The notes under the pieces are model-generated. The model was not told where the DNA came from and ran no database searches. It was given only the letters and a program-made list of their open reading frames with translations. 64,000 bases of DNA. It comes from Cohaesibacter celericrescens. Its GTDB lineage: Bacteria > Pseudomonadota > Alphaproteobacteria > Rhizobiales > Cohaesibacteraceae. How positions within the stretch are numbered: position 1 is the stretch's first letter; every line of letters starts with the position of its first letter. Positions 1 through 10,451 of this stretch are shown in pieces. Made by a program: the position numbers and the translations under genes. The stretch is from positions 248,001-312,000 of the forward strand of contig NZ_PKUQ01000001.1 of assembly GCF_002866925.1 (NCBI RefSeq), read 5' to 3'.

Positions 1-1430
1 CGACCGGTTACAGTGGTCTCATCTTCGCTCAAACGGCAAGAGACCTCAGCCTGTGCGTCTGTACCAGCCGTCACGGCACTCACTTGATACAGTTGCAACC
101 GAGCGCGATGCGGGAACATTTCTTTAATCGCATTAAAGATCGCATCGACAGGGCCATCGCCAGTGGCTTCCTTGGTTACATGGGCGCCATCCATATCCAG
201 CGTTACGATCGCTTTCTGTACACCGCCAGTACCGGCAATCACCGTCATGGCAATTACCTTAATCTTCTCGGAAGCATTAGAGACCTCGTCGTCAACCAAA
301 GCCTCGATGTCTTCGTCGAAGATATGTTTCTTTTTGTCAGCCAAATCCTTGAAACGGGTAAACGCGTCCTGCAAGGCATTTTCGCCCAACTGATACCCCA
401 AGTCTGACAGCTTTTCTTTAAACGCATGGCGACCCGAGTGCTTGCCCATAACCAAATCTGTACCACCCACACCCACATCTTCAGGCCGCATGATTTCGTA
501 GGTTTCAGCATTTTTCAACATGCCGTCCTGATGAATACCGGACTCGTGGGCAAACGCGTTTTTGCCCACGATGGCTTTGTTATACTGCACAGGGAAGGCA
601 GACACAGCGGAGACCAGCTTAGAGGCACGGGTCAGCATCTTGGTATTGATGCCGGTTGTATAGGCGAACACATCATTGCGTGTGCGGATCGCCATGATGA
701 TTTCTTCCAACGCCGCGTTCCCGGCACGCTCACCCAGCCCATTGATGGTGCATTCGATCTGGCGTGCACCACCCTTGGCCGCGGCCAAAGAGTTGGCTAC
801 TGCCATGCCCAAATCGTTGTGACAATGCGCCGAGAAAATGGCTTTGTCAGAATTGGGCACATTTTCAATCACGCGGCGGAACAGGGATTCGATTTCATCC
901 GGTGTTGTATAGCCCACGGTGTCAGGGATATTGATGGTCGTCGCACCGGCGTTGATTGCTGCTTCGACACAGCGACACATAAAGTCAAACTCGGTGCGGG
1001 TGCCATCTTCGCAGGACCATTCCACGTCATCGGTCCAGTTGCGCGCCCGTGTGACCGAAGAGATCACTTTTTCATAGACAGTTTCAGGTTCCATTTGCAG
1101 CTTGAATTTCATGTGCAACGGGCTGGTGGAAATAAAAGTATGGATCCGGCTTTTATTGGCATGTTTAACCGCCTCACCGGCGCGATCAATATCCTTATTG
1201 CCAGCACGGGCCAAGCCGCAAACAGTGGAGTTCTTGACCACTTTGGCAATCTCGGAAACAGCTTCAAAGTCTCCGTTGGAAGCGATCGGAAAACCCGCTT
1301 CAATCACATCCACACCCATTTCATCCAGCAATTTAGCGACTTGAATTTTTTCTTCCAAGGTCATGGATGCTCCGGGAGATTGTTCGCCGTCGCGCAAGGT
1401 GGTGTCAAAGATAATGATATTGTCGGTCAT
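1..1430 (-). CDS. leuA: 2-isopropylmalate synthase, 3'-truncated by window edge
   Basis: LeuA condenses acetyl-CoA with 2-oxoisovalerate in the first committed step of leucine synthesis. About 476 residues are visible; the C terminus lies outside the window. The N terminus carries the HMGL-like TIM-barrel signature [11 protein letters not shown] (residues 10-20). A metal-binding HCHNDLG motif sits near residues 202-208. The C-terminal part visible before the edge matches the leucine-binding allosteric domain. I chose the ATG at 1430; AGGA lies nearby upstream. A leucine-rich leader peptide precedes it, so attenuation is likely. The family assignment is firm. Confidence 0.96.
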   Translation of the reverse strand, partial: MTDNIIIFDTTLRDGEQSPGASMTLEEKIQVAKLLDEMGVDVIEAGFPIASNGDFEAVSEIAKVVKNSTVCGLARAGNKDIDRAGEAVKHANKSRIHTFISTSPLHMKFKLQMEPETVYEKVISSVTRARNWTDDVEWSCEDGTRTEFDFMCRCVEAAINAGATTINIPDTVGYTTPDEIESLFRRVIENVPNSDKAIFSAHCHNDLGMAVANSLAAAKGGARQIECTINGLGERAGNAALEEIIMAIRTRNDVFAYTTGINTKMLTRASKLVSAVSAFPVQYNKAIVGKNAFAHESGIHQDGMLKNAETYEIMRPEDVGVGGTDLVMGKHSGRHAFKEKLSDLGYQLGENALQDAFTRFKDLADKKKHIFDEDIEALVDDEVSNASEKIKVIAMTVIAGTGGVQKAIVTLDMDGAHVTKEATGDGPVDAIFNAIKEMFPHRARLQLYQVSAVTAGTDAQAEVSCRLSEDETTVTG

Positions 1431-1571
1431 GGGATTTATCCTGAATTTGGCCGTTCCAGCCAATAAATGAAAATTGGTCAAGGCTAGTCACACGGCAAGA
1501 ATGTCTCTGGCTGCTTTGAAATGTCATCCCCTGAAGATCCGCCGTAAACCGAAGTCAACGCCTGTCGATGT
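1431..1571 (-). promoter_or_regulatory. leuA leader RNA, putative attenuator/alternative hairpins
   Basis: This is the transcribed stretch between the leader-peptide stop and leuA. An 8-bp inverted repeat, CCCCTGAA with TTCAGGGG (1571-1578 and 1528-1535), joins the end of the leader reading frame to the leader RNA, so ribosome position would open or close it. Nearer leuA, CCAAT/ATTGG and TTGGC/GCCAA hairpins share the same ATTGG segment and exclude each other. I see no clear U-tract terminator, so control could act on leuA translation instead of termination. The structures are read by eye. Confidence 0.5.
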
Positions 1572-1679
1572 TCAGGGGCAGATTAGGAGTAGTAGAGCGG
1601 AGTTTAGACGTGCAGCTGTGGCGGGAGCTTTGGGCTCAACCGTAACAACTTGACCAATTGTGCTCAAAGGAGCGGTCAT
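1572..1679 (-). CDS. leu leader peptide (35 aa)
   Basis: A short reading frame upstream of leuA on the same strand. It begins ATG-ACC-GCT and ends ...RLNSALLLLICP. The Leu cluster uses CTA at residues 25, 29, 30 and 32 and CTC at 31, followed by an Ile codon and then Cys-Pro-stop. CTA is normally the rarest Leu codon in such genomes, so ribosomes would stall here when charged tRNA-Leu is low. A purine-rich GAGACGGA sits just before the ATG. Leu-rich leaders upstream of leuA are known in several bacteria; this one is recognised from sequence and position. Confidence 0.75.
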   Translation of the reverse strand: MTAPLSTIGQVVTVEPKAPATAARLNSALLLLICP

Positions 1680-2029
1680 TTCCGTCTCTCGCATATAATA
1701 AAAGAAAAACCTAAGATGGTTTTCATATCTCGATCCATTTGTCATAAACGATCAATACCAACTCCACAAGGCCGAATTTTCAATTTTTTTGAACCCGACA
1801 AAAACAATAAATTTTAATTATAGAAGTATAACAAACAATATTAGAAATATTCTAATAGAATAAAAATTACATAAACCGAAAAATAAAAACTATGACGATA
1901 ATTAAATATAAGAATTCAAGTAATTAATTATATTTCCGAAAATAAAATCAATTTATTAACTCTTTTTGTACAGTAATGAACTTTAGAAATTATACGCGAC
2001 CAGCATAATAGGACCGAAGGTTTACAAAA
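1680..2029. other. AT-rich divergent intergenic region (leuA leader / MCP)
   Basis: About 350 bases without a gene between the divergent leuA leader and the chemotaxis receptor gene. The part from about 1780 to 1990 is strikingly A+T-rich compared with its neighbours. It contains a perfect TTAGAA-ATA-TTCTAA palindrome (1841-1855). It must hold both promoters, but I could not fix their boxes. Confidence 0.6.
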
Positions 2030-3742
2030 ATGAATTTCTTGTCCAAGATGAAGATGACACAGAAAGTCACGCTTCTAATCGTCGCCTCTGTCGTGGTTTC
2101 GATGGTGTCATTGGCAACTGTTGCATGGATCACTGTCAGCAACAAAGTCAGACAGGACGTTATAATACAACAGTCTACAAGCATACGTGTAGCCGCCCAG
2201 GTGTTGGAAACGTCCATCGAAGGTGTGGGAGTCGATCGCACCGGCGATGGCGACATCAGCCGCTTGACAATGCAGACCATTCCCGCTTTTGAAAACCACA
2301 CATTGATCGACCGAGTTGGTGGTATAACCAACGAAACCGCAACAATCTTTGCTTGGGATGAGAAGACCAAGGATTTCTGGCGCAAAACAACCAACATCGT
2401 AAAACCCAATGGAGAACGAGCAGTCGGCACACCGCTTGGCCAGAAAGGCGCGGTCTATCCGATTATAGCCAGTGGCAAAAGCTTCGTTGGCGAAGCTGTT
2501 ATTCTCGGCATACCTTACTACACACTCTATCAGCCGATATTCTCACCGTCTAATGACGTTGTAGGCATTCTTTATGTAGGTATCGAGCGTTCCAACGTTG
2601 AAGCTGTGTTGGGTGACGTGTCCTCCCAAATGCTTCTTTGGGCGTCGATAGTATCTGTCATTATTCTAGCCTTGGCTTTCGCAATCGTCAGCAAAATGAT
2701 GAGACCACTGCCCGTGATTACCGGCTTGCTCACACTGATCGCAAAAGACGAGCAGCTTGAAAAGATTGACTATCAAGAACGCAAAGATGAAATTGGCGAT
2801 ATTGCCCGTTCTGTCAATGTCCTGAACCAACACAACGCGCAACGCCGCGAGTTGGAGCATCAGAAGGCAGAAACAGATAGAGCAAATATCGAGCGGCATA
2901 CCAATACACAACGAATTATTGATGCGTTCCAAGGCGGCATTCAATCGGTTCTTGAGGAGTCTGCAGAGAACTCCCGCACCATGGAAGCCACGGCGCAACG
3001 TTTGAACGAGATCGCGCTGAACACCACAGCTCAGACCAACGACGCCTCCAAAATTTCCCATGATGCAGCAACCAACGTGCAAGCGGTCGCCTCGGCAGCC
3101 GAAGAATTGACAGCGTCAATCGAGGAAATCTCCAGCCAGCTTGGACGCACCCAGCAAGTTGTTTCCACCACCACCAATGAAGCACAAGCAACCAACGAAA
3201 AAGTCTCCAGTTTAGACCTTGCTGCCCAAAAAATTGGTGAGGTGGTTAGCCTCATTCAGGCCATCGCCGAGCAGACCAACCTTCTCGCACTCAATGCCAC
3301 CATTGAAGCGGCCCGAGCCGGTGAATCAGGCAAAGGCTTTGCGGTTGTGGCGGCCGAAGTGAAAGAGTTGGCTAACCAGACATCAAAAGCGACGGAAGAA
3401 ATCTCAAGCCAGATTTCAGGCATTCAGAGCTCTTCCAAAGAAGCTGTGTCAGCCATTGCTAAAATCACCCAAACGATGGATGAGGTCAATGAATACACCA
3501 ATTCAATTGCATCCGCTGTAGAACAACAAGGGGCTGCGACCTCCGAAATTAGCAACAATGTTCAGCAGGCATCTCAGGGGACTTCGTTGGTCACTCAGCG
3601 GGTCGCCGCGGTTAGCGATTCTGTCACCGATACCCAACAATCAGCCACTCAGGTGCTCAATGCATCTCGTTCATCTGCAGAACAGGCTAAAGATTTGCGT
3701 TCGAAAATTGAGCAATTCCTGCAAGAGATACAGGCAGCATAA
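2030..3742 (+). CDS. methyl-accepting chemotaxis protein with periplasmic Cache domain
   Basis: A membrane chemoreceptor of 570 residues. The first membrane segment is about residues 12-36. A periplasmic sensor of the Cache_3-Cache_2 type covers about 40-198 and the second membrane segment about 202-223. A HAMP linker follows. The C-terminal signalling coiled coil has the highly conserved hairpin tip ([19 protein letters not shown], near residues 413-440) that contacts CheA and CheW. The ligand cannot be told from sequence. It is monocistronic: AT-rich DNA lies upstream and a strong terminator directly downstream. No CheR-binding C-terminal pentapeptide is evident. The product probably feeds the flagellar motor encoded further on. 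Confidence 0.93.
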   Translation: MNFLSKMKMTQKVTLLIVASVVVSMVSLATVAWITVSNKVRQDVIIQQSTSIRVAAQVLETSIEGVGVDRTGDGDISRLTMQTIPAFENHTLIDRVGGITNETATIFAWDEKTKDFWRKTTNIVKPNGERAVGTPLGQKGAVYPIIASGKSFVGEAVILGIPYYTLYQPIFSPSNDVVGILYVGIERSNVEAVLGDVSSQMLLWASIVSVIILALAFAIVSKMMRPLPVITGLLTLIAKDEQLEKIDYQERKDEIGDIARSVNVLNQHNAQRRELEHQKAETDRANIERHTNTQRIIDAFQGGIQSVLEESAENSRTMEATAQRLNEIALNTTAQTNDASKISHDAATNVQAVASAAEELTASIEEISSQLGRTQQVVSTTTNEAQATNEKVSSLDLAAQKIGEVVSLIQAIAEQTNLLALNATIEAARAGESGKGFAVVAAEVKELANQTSKATEEISSQISGIQSSSKEAVSAIAKITQTMDEVNEYTNSIASAVEQQGAATSEISNNVQQASQGTSLVTQRVAAVSDSVTDTQQSATQVLNASRSSAEQAKDLRSKIEQFLQEIQAA

Positions 3743-3780
3743 CCCTCAAAATTGCTTGGATTCCAAGATTGCCAAAAGAC

Positions 3781-3815
3781 AAAAACCGCAGTCCCAATGG
3801 GGCCGCGGTTTTTTT
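3781..3815 (+). terminator. intrinsic terminator of the MCP gene
   Basis: AAAAACCGC pairs with GCGGTTTTT across a GC-rich inner stem (CCC/GGG) and a T-run follows. A-runs on the left arm give T-runs on the other strand as well, so it may also stop transcription of the convergent racemase-like gene. Confidence 0.85.
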
Positions 3816-3851
3816 ATGCCTTATCAAATATATTGAAACCAAGAGGCCTCC

Positions 3852-4517
3852 CTACATGGCAGCCAGATAAGCACGTGTTGCACCAGTGATAGTCCAAACC
3901 GAGTTGGCGCGTGGTGACTGACAAAAGGCCAGAGCAGGCCCCATAGACGCCTGCCCCAGAGCAACATGGCTAAAAGCATCAGCTCCAGTCAGAAAAGCAT
4001 CAATCGCTTTGGCCAAAGCCTGACGATATGCCTCAAGATCACCAGACAGGAACAAAGACCAGACATCAGGCAAAAGAATGACCTTAAGACCAACAGCCTC
4101 TGCCCCCATCTCTACTCGGCATTGTTCAAATAGCGTACGCGTGGGGACAACGGTTGTCGGGGCTGCAATAAGAACAGCAACACTCTGCGCCCCCGGGGTC
4201 TTCATAGCACCCGCAAAAACCGCCTCTGCTAGTAACCGGTCCGTTCGTTCAGCCGGCACTCCGCTCGCCTTGACACCATCAACCACCGAACTGAGACTTG
4301 AACAGGTGAGCAGCAACAGATCAACATCCAAAGCGTAAGAGTGAAGAGCGTCAGCAATTTCCACCGACAGCGCCTCATCGATGCCGCCCTGTGCAGTGGC
4401 TTTATCCAACAGGTCCGCACGAACATAATGCGCTTTTGGTGATAAATTAGTGCCGTTAATTGCGTCTTCAAACAAAGGCACCAAACTCTGGGAACTATGG
4501 AGAAATGAAAAAGTCAA
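3852..4517 (-). CDS. Asp/Glu racemase superfamily protein, second active-site Cys missing
   Basis: A soluble protein of 221 residues resembling the aspartate/glutamate/hydantoin racemase superfamily, a two-domain alpha/beta fold with usually one cysteine per domain. The first cysteine is present in LLLLTCSSLS (Cys72). At the matching position of the second domain the sequence reads VALGQASMGP, with Ala190 where a cysteine is expected. A classical two-base racemase mechanism is therefore unlikely, and the activity is unknown. It lies about 60 bp downstream of the PhzF-family gene on the same strand, so the two may be co-transcribed. Confidence 0.7.
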   Translation of the reverse strand: MTFSFLHSSQSLVPLFEDAINGTNLSPKAHYVRADLLDKATAQGGIDEALSVEIADALHSYALDVDLLLLTCSSLSSVVDGVKASGVPAERTDRLLAEAVFAGAMKTPGAQSVAVLIAAPTTVVPTRTLFEQCRVEMGAEAVGLKVILLPDVWSLFLSGDLEAYRQALAKAIDAFLTGADAFSHVALGQASMGPALAFCQSPRANSVWTITGATRAYLAAM

Positions 4518-4580
4518 ATGAGCCTCAAATTACAAATGGAGAAGACCTGTTAGCGACAGGATCAGCGAACAGTAAAATAA

Positions 4581-5516
4581 CTAGATATAAAGTACTCCCG
4601 AGGCCACAATCACGGCTTTCCCGCCAATGCGTTCCGCGCTCAAACGTCCATCAGCGACTTCAAACTCCAAATTGATGATAGAGGCACGCCCCATCTCAAA
4701 CCCTTGTTCAATAACGAAGCTGTGCGTCCCTTTCCCTGGCTGATCAAATCGGCAAATACAACCGGCAAAAGCTGCCGCAGCCGACCCCGTTGCCGGGTCT
4801 TCTACGATCCCCATCGTTGGGGCAAACATTCGTGTATGAAAGCTGGACCCATGGCGCACGGTCTCGCGTGTATAAAGATAGGCATCATTGTGGTCGTGCG
4901 ACCCAAAGGCAGTGTTCCAACTGGGCAACACCGGGCTGGCCCGTCCGATCGCTTCCATATCTCGGATCGGCACCATAACAAAAGGCACTCCGGCGGCAAA
5001 AACAGTCGGCACGTGATTTTCAAACCCGATGTCTTTGATATGCAGCCCCAAAGCGGCGGCAATCTCGTCTTTCGATCCCAATTGAATATCAAATGGCTTT
5101 GACAGGCTAGGCACATCAAATACAGCATCCCCTGCCCCACCTCCTGCGCCATTGGCATAGAGCTTGACCCGTGCGCGAACCAGTCCGATCTTCTCCTCCA
5201 GCATCATCACACTGTCCATATCACGTTCAAGGTCAGGAAAGCGCTGAGAACCGAGCAAGACGGCAGCACCGACTGTGGGATGCCCTGCAAAAGGCAATTC
5301 ACATGATGGCGTAAAAATCCGCAAGGCGGCGTTGTGGGCAGGATTTTTTGGAGGACTAACAAAAACCGTTTCGGAGAGATTGAATTCTCGTGCGATTTTC
5401 TGCATCTCACCATCACTCAACCCGTCAGAATCGAGCACCACTGCCAGAGGATTACCCGCGAGAACTTCATGTGTGAATACATCGAGAATGAAGTAGGCGC
5501 GCTCTGACTTAGACAT
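4581..5516 (-). CDS. PhzF family isomerase/epimerase-like protein
   Basis: A 311-residue protein of the PhzF/YddE family (diaminopimelate-epimerase fold). The family catalytic glutamate is in NLSETVF (Glu49). GHPTVG (near residues 79-84) and the second-half motif [11 protein letters not shown] are intact. PhzF proper isomerises a phenazine precursor, but most family members sit outside phenazine clusters and have unknown substrates. No phz genes are present here, so phenazine synthesis should not be inferred. The gene is followed on the same strand by the racemase-like gene; both could act on amino-acid-like substrates, but that is inference. Confidence 0.88.
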   Translation of the reverse strand: MSKSERAYFILDVFTHEVLAGNPLAVVLDSDGLSDGEMQKIAREFNLSETVFVSPPKNPAHNAALRIFTPSCELPFAGHPTVGAAVLLGSQRFPDLERDMDSVMMLEEKIGLVRARVKLYANGAGGGAGDAVFDVPSLSKPFDIQLGSKDEIAAALGLHIKDIGFENHVPTVFAAGVPFVMVPIRDMEAIGRASPVLPSWNTAFGSHDHNDAYLYTRETVRHGSSFHTRMFAPTMGIVEDPATGSAAAAFAGCICRFDQPGKGTHSFVIEQGFEMGRASIINLEFEVADGRLSAERIGGKAVIVASGVLYI

Positions 5517-5650
5517 TTGGCAAAATCCTCAAACTGACAGGCAAAATTACGGGTGTTCACTAACGGGTGTCCACTATAAGCGCATTGCCGATACAGGAAC
5601 AGCACACAACGCTCGGTAAACACAAATTACTCTTAATAATCCCCTAAACG

Positions 5651-5677
5651 AAAAATCCCGGCCATTGGCCGGGATTT
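5651..5677 (-). terminator. intrinsic terminator of ilvC
   Basis: A perfect 11-bp stem (AAATCCCGGCC / GGCCGGGATTT) with a 3-base loop. Read on the minus strand it is followed by Ts. It lies about 27 bp past the ilvC stop. Confidence 0.85.
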
Positions 5678-5703
5678 CGATCAAGTCAACGAAAAAGATG
5701 AGC

Positions 5704-6738
<1,035 letters not shown>

Positions 6739-6743
6739 CTAGA

Positions 6744-6785
6744 GCGTATCCCGAAAATGATTTCACATTTTGGATAAGGATACGC
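6744..6785. repeat. REP-like extragenic palindrome upstream of ilvC
   Basis: GCGTATCC...GGATACGC encloses CGAAAATG...CATTTTGG, an imperfect 42-bp palindrome. It closely resembles the dispersed extragenic palindromes seen in many rhizobial genomes, whose arms read GCGCATCC...GGATGCGC. Only one copy is visible in the window. It lies in the 5' region of ilvC, 20 bp before the start codon, so it would be in the transcript leader or promoter. Confidence 0.65.
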
Positions 6786-6971
6786 GTCAAACAAAGACTT
6801 AAGTCACTCCGCAATGCAACAATTGCGAAAATTGCTCTTATGTCAGCTCATAAAATTTCTCGATCAGCCTCTGAAACAACAGAAACCGAAAATGTTTGAA
6901 CAGGGCCTAAAAGATGACAAAGCCAAGGTCAAGTCCAAACAAGGATTCAACGCTTCAGTGAAGCGTAAAAA

Positions 6972-7715
6972 TCAAATCTCACCCATCGCGCGCTGAAAAC
7001 GTCTTACGCTCTCGGCAAAGCCATGGAGCAGGGCGTCGGCAGTAAAACCATGCCCAATGGATACTTCTTCGATAAAGCCCGCCTCTTTCATCAGAGCCGG
7101 CAGATTCTCCGGTGTCAGATCGTGACCGGCATTGACACCCAAACCAGCGGCCTTGGCGGCATGAGCGGTTGCCACAACATCTGCCAAATGCTTTTTGGCT
7201 TCCTTTGTATCAACCTGACAGGCACCATAGGGCCCTGTGAAAATCTCGATCCGGTCGGCCCCCACAGCAGCAGCTTTTGCCGGTTGGGTTGGGTCGGGAT
7301 CGACAAAAACAGAAACCCGAATACCGGATCGTTTCATCAAGGCGATCACATCACGCAACAATACCTCATTGACCTCGAAATCCCAGCCATGGTCTGAAGT
7401 CGTCTGAGCCGGAGCATCTGGCACAAACAGCACCTGATCAGGTTTGGCTTCCTGACACAGGGCCAAAAATCCTTTGTCAGGATATCCCTCGAGGCAAAGC
7501 TCTTTGCCAGCAAAATCCTTCCGGATCATTGCCACCAGATCTCGCACATCTTGTCTGCGAATATGCCGCTGATCCGGACGCGGATGCACAGTTATACCTT
7601 TGGCACCCGCTTCCAATGCAATTGCAGAAAGCCCGGTGACACTCGGCCATGGCAGGTCCCGCCGATTGCGCAACATCGCCACCGCATTCACATTCACACT
7701 CAGTCGTGTTTTCAT
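6972..7715 (-). CDS. pdxJ: pyridoxine 5'-phosphate synthase
   Basis: PdxJ condenses 1-deoxyxylulose 5-phosphate with 3-amino-2-oxopropyl phosphate to form pyridoxine 5'-phosphate, the last ring-forming step of the DXP-dependent vitamin B6 route. The 247-residue protein is a TIM barrel of normal length. Family signatures are an N-terminal LSVNVNAVAMLRNRR, the phosphate and active-site segment TVHPRPDQRHI and the late GVNAGHDLTPENLP. It lies about 40 bp downstream of ilvH on the same strand, so it may share the ilvB-ilvH transcript. That context is reasonable because branched-chain transaminases need PLP. Confidence 0.96.
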   Translation of the reverse strand: MKTRLSVNVNAVAMLRNRRDLPWPSVTGLSAIALEAGAKGITVHPRPDQRHIRRQDVRDLVAMIRKDFAGKELCLEGYPDKGFLALCQEAKPDQVLFVPDAPAQTTSDHGWDFEVNEVLLRDVIALMKRSGIRVSVFVDPDPTQPAKAAAVGADRIEIFTGPYGACQVDTKEAKKHLADVVATAHAAKAAGLGVNAGHDLTPENLPALMKEAGFIEEVSIGHGFTADALLHGFAESVRRFQRAMGEI

Positions 7716-7755
7716 AGATTTTTCAATCCAATATCAGAGCAAATCAAGCAACGGA

Positions 7756-8298
7756 TCAGGTTTTTTCCGGACCACGTCGCAGAGCAATCACACCGGTTCT
7801 ACAAACCTCAACCAAACCGAGAGGCTGCATAATACTGACGAACTGCTCAATTTTCTGCTGACGTCCGGTCATCTCAAACACAAAATGCTCCGCAGTGGCA
7901 TCAATCACAGTGGCCCGGAAAGCATCAGCAAGACGCAAGGCTTCCACCCGTTTCTCACCTGTACCAGATACTTTGATCATAGCCAATTCACGTTCCAGCG
8001 GAGCAATCTGATCAATCGACAAATCCGCCACTTCATGAATTGGCACCAAGCGCCCCAATTGGGAGCGGATCTGTTGAATGACTTGCGGCGTAGCTGTCGT
8101 TACGATGGTAATGCGGGAAATATGCTCCTCATGAGAGGTCTCCGACACAGTCAGCGAGTCAATGTTATACCCCCGTCCGGAGAAAAGGCCAATCACTCGT
8201 GCTAGAACACCCGGCTCGTTATCAACGAGCACAGACAAAGTATGAGTTTCTTCCACTGTCGACACTTCTTCGATGAAATAGGCAGATCCGTGTTGCAT
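7756..8298 (-). CDS. ilvH: acetolactate synthase small (regulatory) subunit
   Basis: IlvH stimulates the catalytic subunit and confers valine feedback inhibition. The 180-residue protein has an N-terminal ACT domain (HTLSVLVDNEPGVLARVIGLF, where the Gly-Val turn binds the effector) and the usual C-terminal ACT-like half. The start follows an AAGGAACGG ribosome site. It lies 86 bp downstream of ilvB and is almost certainly co-transcribed with it under the same attenuator. Confidence 0.97.
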   Translation of the reverse strand: MQHGSAYFIEEVSTVEETHTLSVLVDNEPGVLARVIGLFSGRGYNIDSLTVSETSHEEHISRITIVTTATPQVIQQIRSQLGRLVPIHEVADLSIDQIAPLERELAMIKVSGTGEKRVEALRLADAFRATVIDATAEHFVFEMTGRQQKIEQFVSIMQPLGLVEVCRTGVIALRRGPEKT

Positions 8299-8384
8299 CT
8301 TGCCGTTCCTTATATTTGCATATTGCGGGGTGCTTCATCTCAGTAATTGAATAGAAACACACACGCACATCAATGATACGCGGA

Positions 8385-10154
8385 TCAAACCAGCTTCTTG
8401 CCAGCTTCTCCGATGGCCGTTGCAATCTTGCCCTCATCTTCGGCTTCATCCGACAACAACATGTCATTATGGGCTCTGCCTGATGGGATCATGGGGAAGC
8501 AGTTGGCCAGTTTAGCAACGCGACAATCAAACAGCACAGGTCCGTCATGGGCAATCATCTCGTCAATGGCCGCATCCAGATTATCTGGATGATCACACCG
8601 AATGCCATGTGCTCCATAGGCTTCAGCCAATTTCACAAAATCCGGCTGAGACTCGACATAGGAATTAGACATCCGATTGCCATGCAACAGTTGCTGCCAC
8701 TGACGCACCATCCCCATATACTCATTATTCAGGATCATGACCTTGACCGGCAAATTATACTGGATAGCTGTCGACAGTTCCTGAATACACATTTGGATCG
8801 AAGCATCACCTGCGATATCGATGACCAAGCTCTCTGGATGCGCAACCTGAATACCGAGCGCAGCAGGGAATCCATATCCCATGGTACCCAATCCTCCGGA
8901 CGTCATCCAGCGGTTCGGTTCTTCAAATCCAAGATATTGCGCAGCCCACATCTGGTGCTGCCCCACTTCCGTCGCGATGTAGCTGTCTTTATCCTTGATC
9001 TTGGCGCTCAGACGCTCCAAAGCATATTGAGGCATGATTATATCGGCATTCTTACGATAGGCCAGACACTCGCGCTTGCGCCAAATCTTGATCTGCTCCC
9101 ACCAGTCAGCCTGCGCCGAACGATCAGGCTCCTGCCCACTGGCGCGCCAAATGCGCACCATATCTTCAAGCACATGCCCGACGTCACCCACAATGCCCAA
9201 ATCAACCCGCACAATTTTGTTGATCGATGAAGGATCAATGTCGATGTGAATTTTCTTAGAGTTTGGCGCAAAAGCATCCAGACGCCCTGTGATCCGGTCA
9301 TCGAAACGTGCTCCGATACAAACCATGACATCACAATCATGCATCGCCATATTGGCTTCATAGGTGCCGTGCATACCCAGCATGCCCAGCCAATTATCAC
9401 CAGACGCAGGATAAGCACCCAGCCCCATCAGGGTCGACGTGATGGGAATATTGGTCAATGCAACCAGTTCACGCAACATCTGGCAGGCTTCCGTGCCAGA
9501 GTTGATTACTCCACCACCCGTATAGAACACCGGTTTCTTGGCGTTGATGAGCATTTCGACCGCTTGCCGAATAGAGTTAAGGTCGCCCTTAACCTGCGGA
9601 TGATAGGTCTTGTGACTAATGTTAGATGGTCCCTGATAGGTACCTGTGGCAAACTGCACATCTTTCGGGATGTCGATCACAACCGGCCCCGGACGACCAG
9701 AGCGTGCAACATAAAAAGCCTCATGCAGAACGCGCGGCAAATCCTCAACATCGCGAACCAGATAATTATGCTTGGTGCAGGGCCGTGTGATGCCGGATGT
9801 GTCGCATTCCTGAAAAGCATCAGAGCCGATCAGGGCTGTCGGGACCTGCCCTGTAATGCAGACAAGAGGAATGGAATCGAGCAAAGCATCAGCAAGTGCG
9901 GTCACAGCGTTGGTAGCACCAGGGCCTGAAGTCACCAACATCACGCCGACTTTGCCCGTTGACCGAGCATACCCTTCGGCCGCATGCCCTGCGCCTTGTT
10001 CATGGCGCACCAAAAAATGTTGAACATCTTCCTGCTGGAAAATTTCGTCGTAAATTGGGAGGACAGCTCCTCCAGGATAGCCAAATATATGGTCTACGCC
10101 CTGATCTTTCAGAGCTTGGATAACCATTTCAGCACCTGTCATCTGCCGTGTCAT
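8385..10154 (-). CDS. ilvB: acetolactate synthase large (catalytic) subunit
   Basis: A thiamine-diphosphate enzyme that makes acetolactate and acetohydroxybutyrate from pyruvate (and 2-oxobutyrate). The 589-residue protein has the catalytic glutamate in [15 protein letters not shown] (Glu52). The central FAD-binding domain and the C-terminal ThDP motif starting [11 protein letters not shown] are also present. The start follows AAGGAAT. Upstream lie a leader peptide and a terminator, so transcription is likely set by charging of Ile/Val/Leu tRNAs. The gene may also be called ilvI; orthologues are named both ways. Confidence 0.97.
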   Translation of the reverse strand: MTRQMTGAEMVIQALKDQGVDHIFGYPGGAVLPIYDEIFQQEDVQHFLVRHEQGAGHAAEGYARSTGKVGVMLVTSGPGATNAVTALADALLDSIPLVCITGQVPTALIGSDAFQECDTSGITRPCTKHNYLVRDVEDLPRVLHEAFYVARSGRPGPVVIDIPKDVQFATGTYQGPSNISHKTYHPQVKGDLNSIRQAVEMLINAKKPVFYTGGGVINSGTEACQMLRELVALTNIPITSTLMGLGAYPASGDNWLGMLGMHGTYEANMAMHDCDVMVCIGARFDDRITGRLDAFAPNSKKIHIDIDPSSINKIVRVDLGIVGDVGHVLEDMVRIWRASGQEPDRSAQADWWEQIKIWRKRECLAYRKNADIIMPQYALERLSAKIKDKDSYIATEVGQHQMWAAQYLGFEEPNRWMTSGGLGTMGYGFPAALGIQVAHPESLVIDIAGDASIQMCIQELSTAIQYNLPVKVMILNNEYMGMVRQWQQLLHGNRMSNSYVESQPDFVKLAEAYGAHGIRCDHPDNLDAAIDEMIAHDGPVLFDCRVAKLANCFPMIPSGRAHNDMLLSDEAEDEGKIATAIGEAGKKLV

Positions 10155-10228
10155 TTATCCATTCCTTAAATTGACATTGGTTCAAACCAACCAATTGCCT
10201 GTCCAAAGCTGCCATTCTTGCGAGCAAT

Positions 10229-10252
10229 AAAAAAGGGCCCCTGAAAGGCCCT
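10229..10252 (-). terminator. ilvB attenuator terminator
   Basis: On the minus strand AGGGCC and GGCCCT pair across a 7-base loop and are followed by TTTTTT. It lies 25 bp after the leader-peptide stop and about 75 bp before the ilvB start, the standard place for a ribosome-controlled attenuator. The leader segment GCGCGCTGCTGCG could pair with downstream GCGC-containing sequence as a competing structure. Confidence 0.8.
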
Positions 10253-10277
10253 AGATGCGCACTACCATTTGCAACGG

Positions 10278-10334
10278 TTACTCAACCATCGCAGCAGCGC
10301 GCCTTCCCACTAGAATCACAACAATATTTTTCAT
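10278..10334 (-). CDS. ilv leader peptide (18 aa)
   Basis: The frame reads MKNIVVILVGRRAAAMVE and stops. Residues 4-9 are Ile-Val-Val-Ile-Leu-Val, six branched-chain codons in a row and the regulatory signature of ilv operon leaders. A later Val follows. It ends just before the intrinsic terminator and lies on the strand of ilvB. The ribosome site is weak (GGAAAA about 12 bases upstream). Attenuation of ilvBN has been described in other alphaproteobacteria; identification here is from codon content and position. Confidence 0.85.
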   Translation of the reverse strand: MKNIVVILVGRRAAAMVE

Positions 10335-10451
10335 CACAAGTACAGCTTTTCCGTTTGTTTCGAGAGGGACGTTAATCGCTCCAAACTGGCAGGTCAACCC
10401 GGAAGGAACAAGATTCTCCGGTCAAGACGCAATTTTAAGCTAGTTTCCCAC

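Noticed and set aside
426..1466. Long plus-strand frame (346 codons)
   Set aside because: It lies antisense to leuA, whose motifs are unmistakable. It has no family resemblance and no ribosome site.
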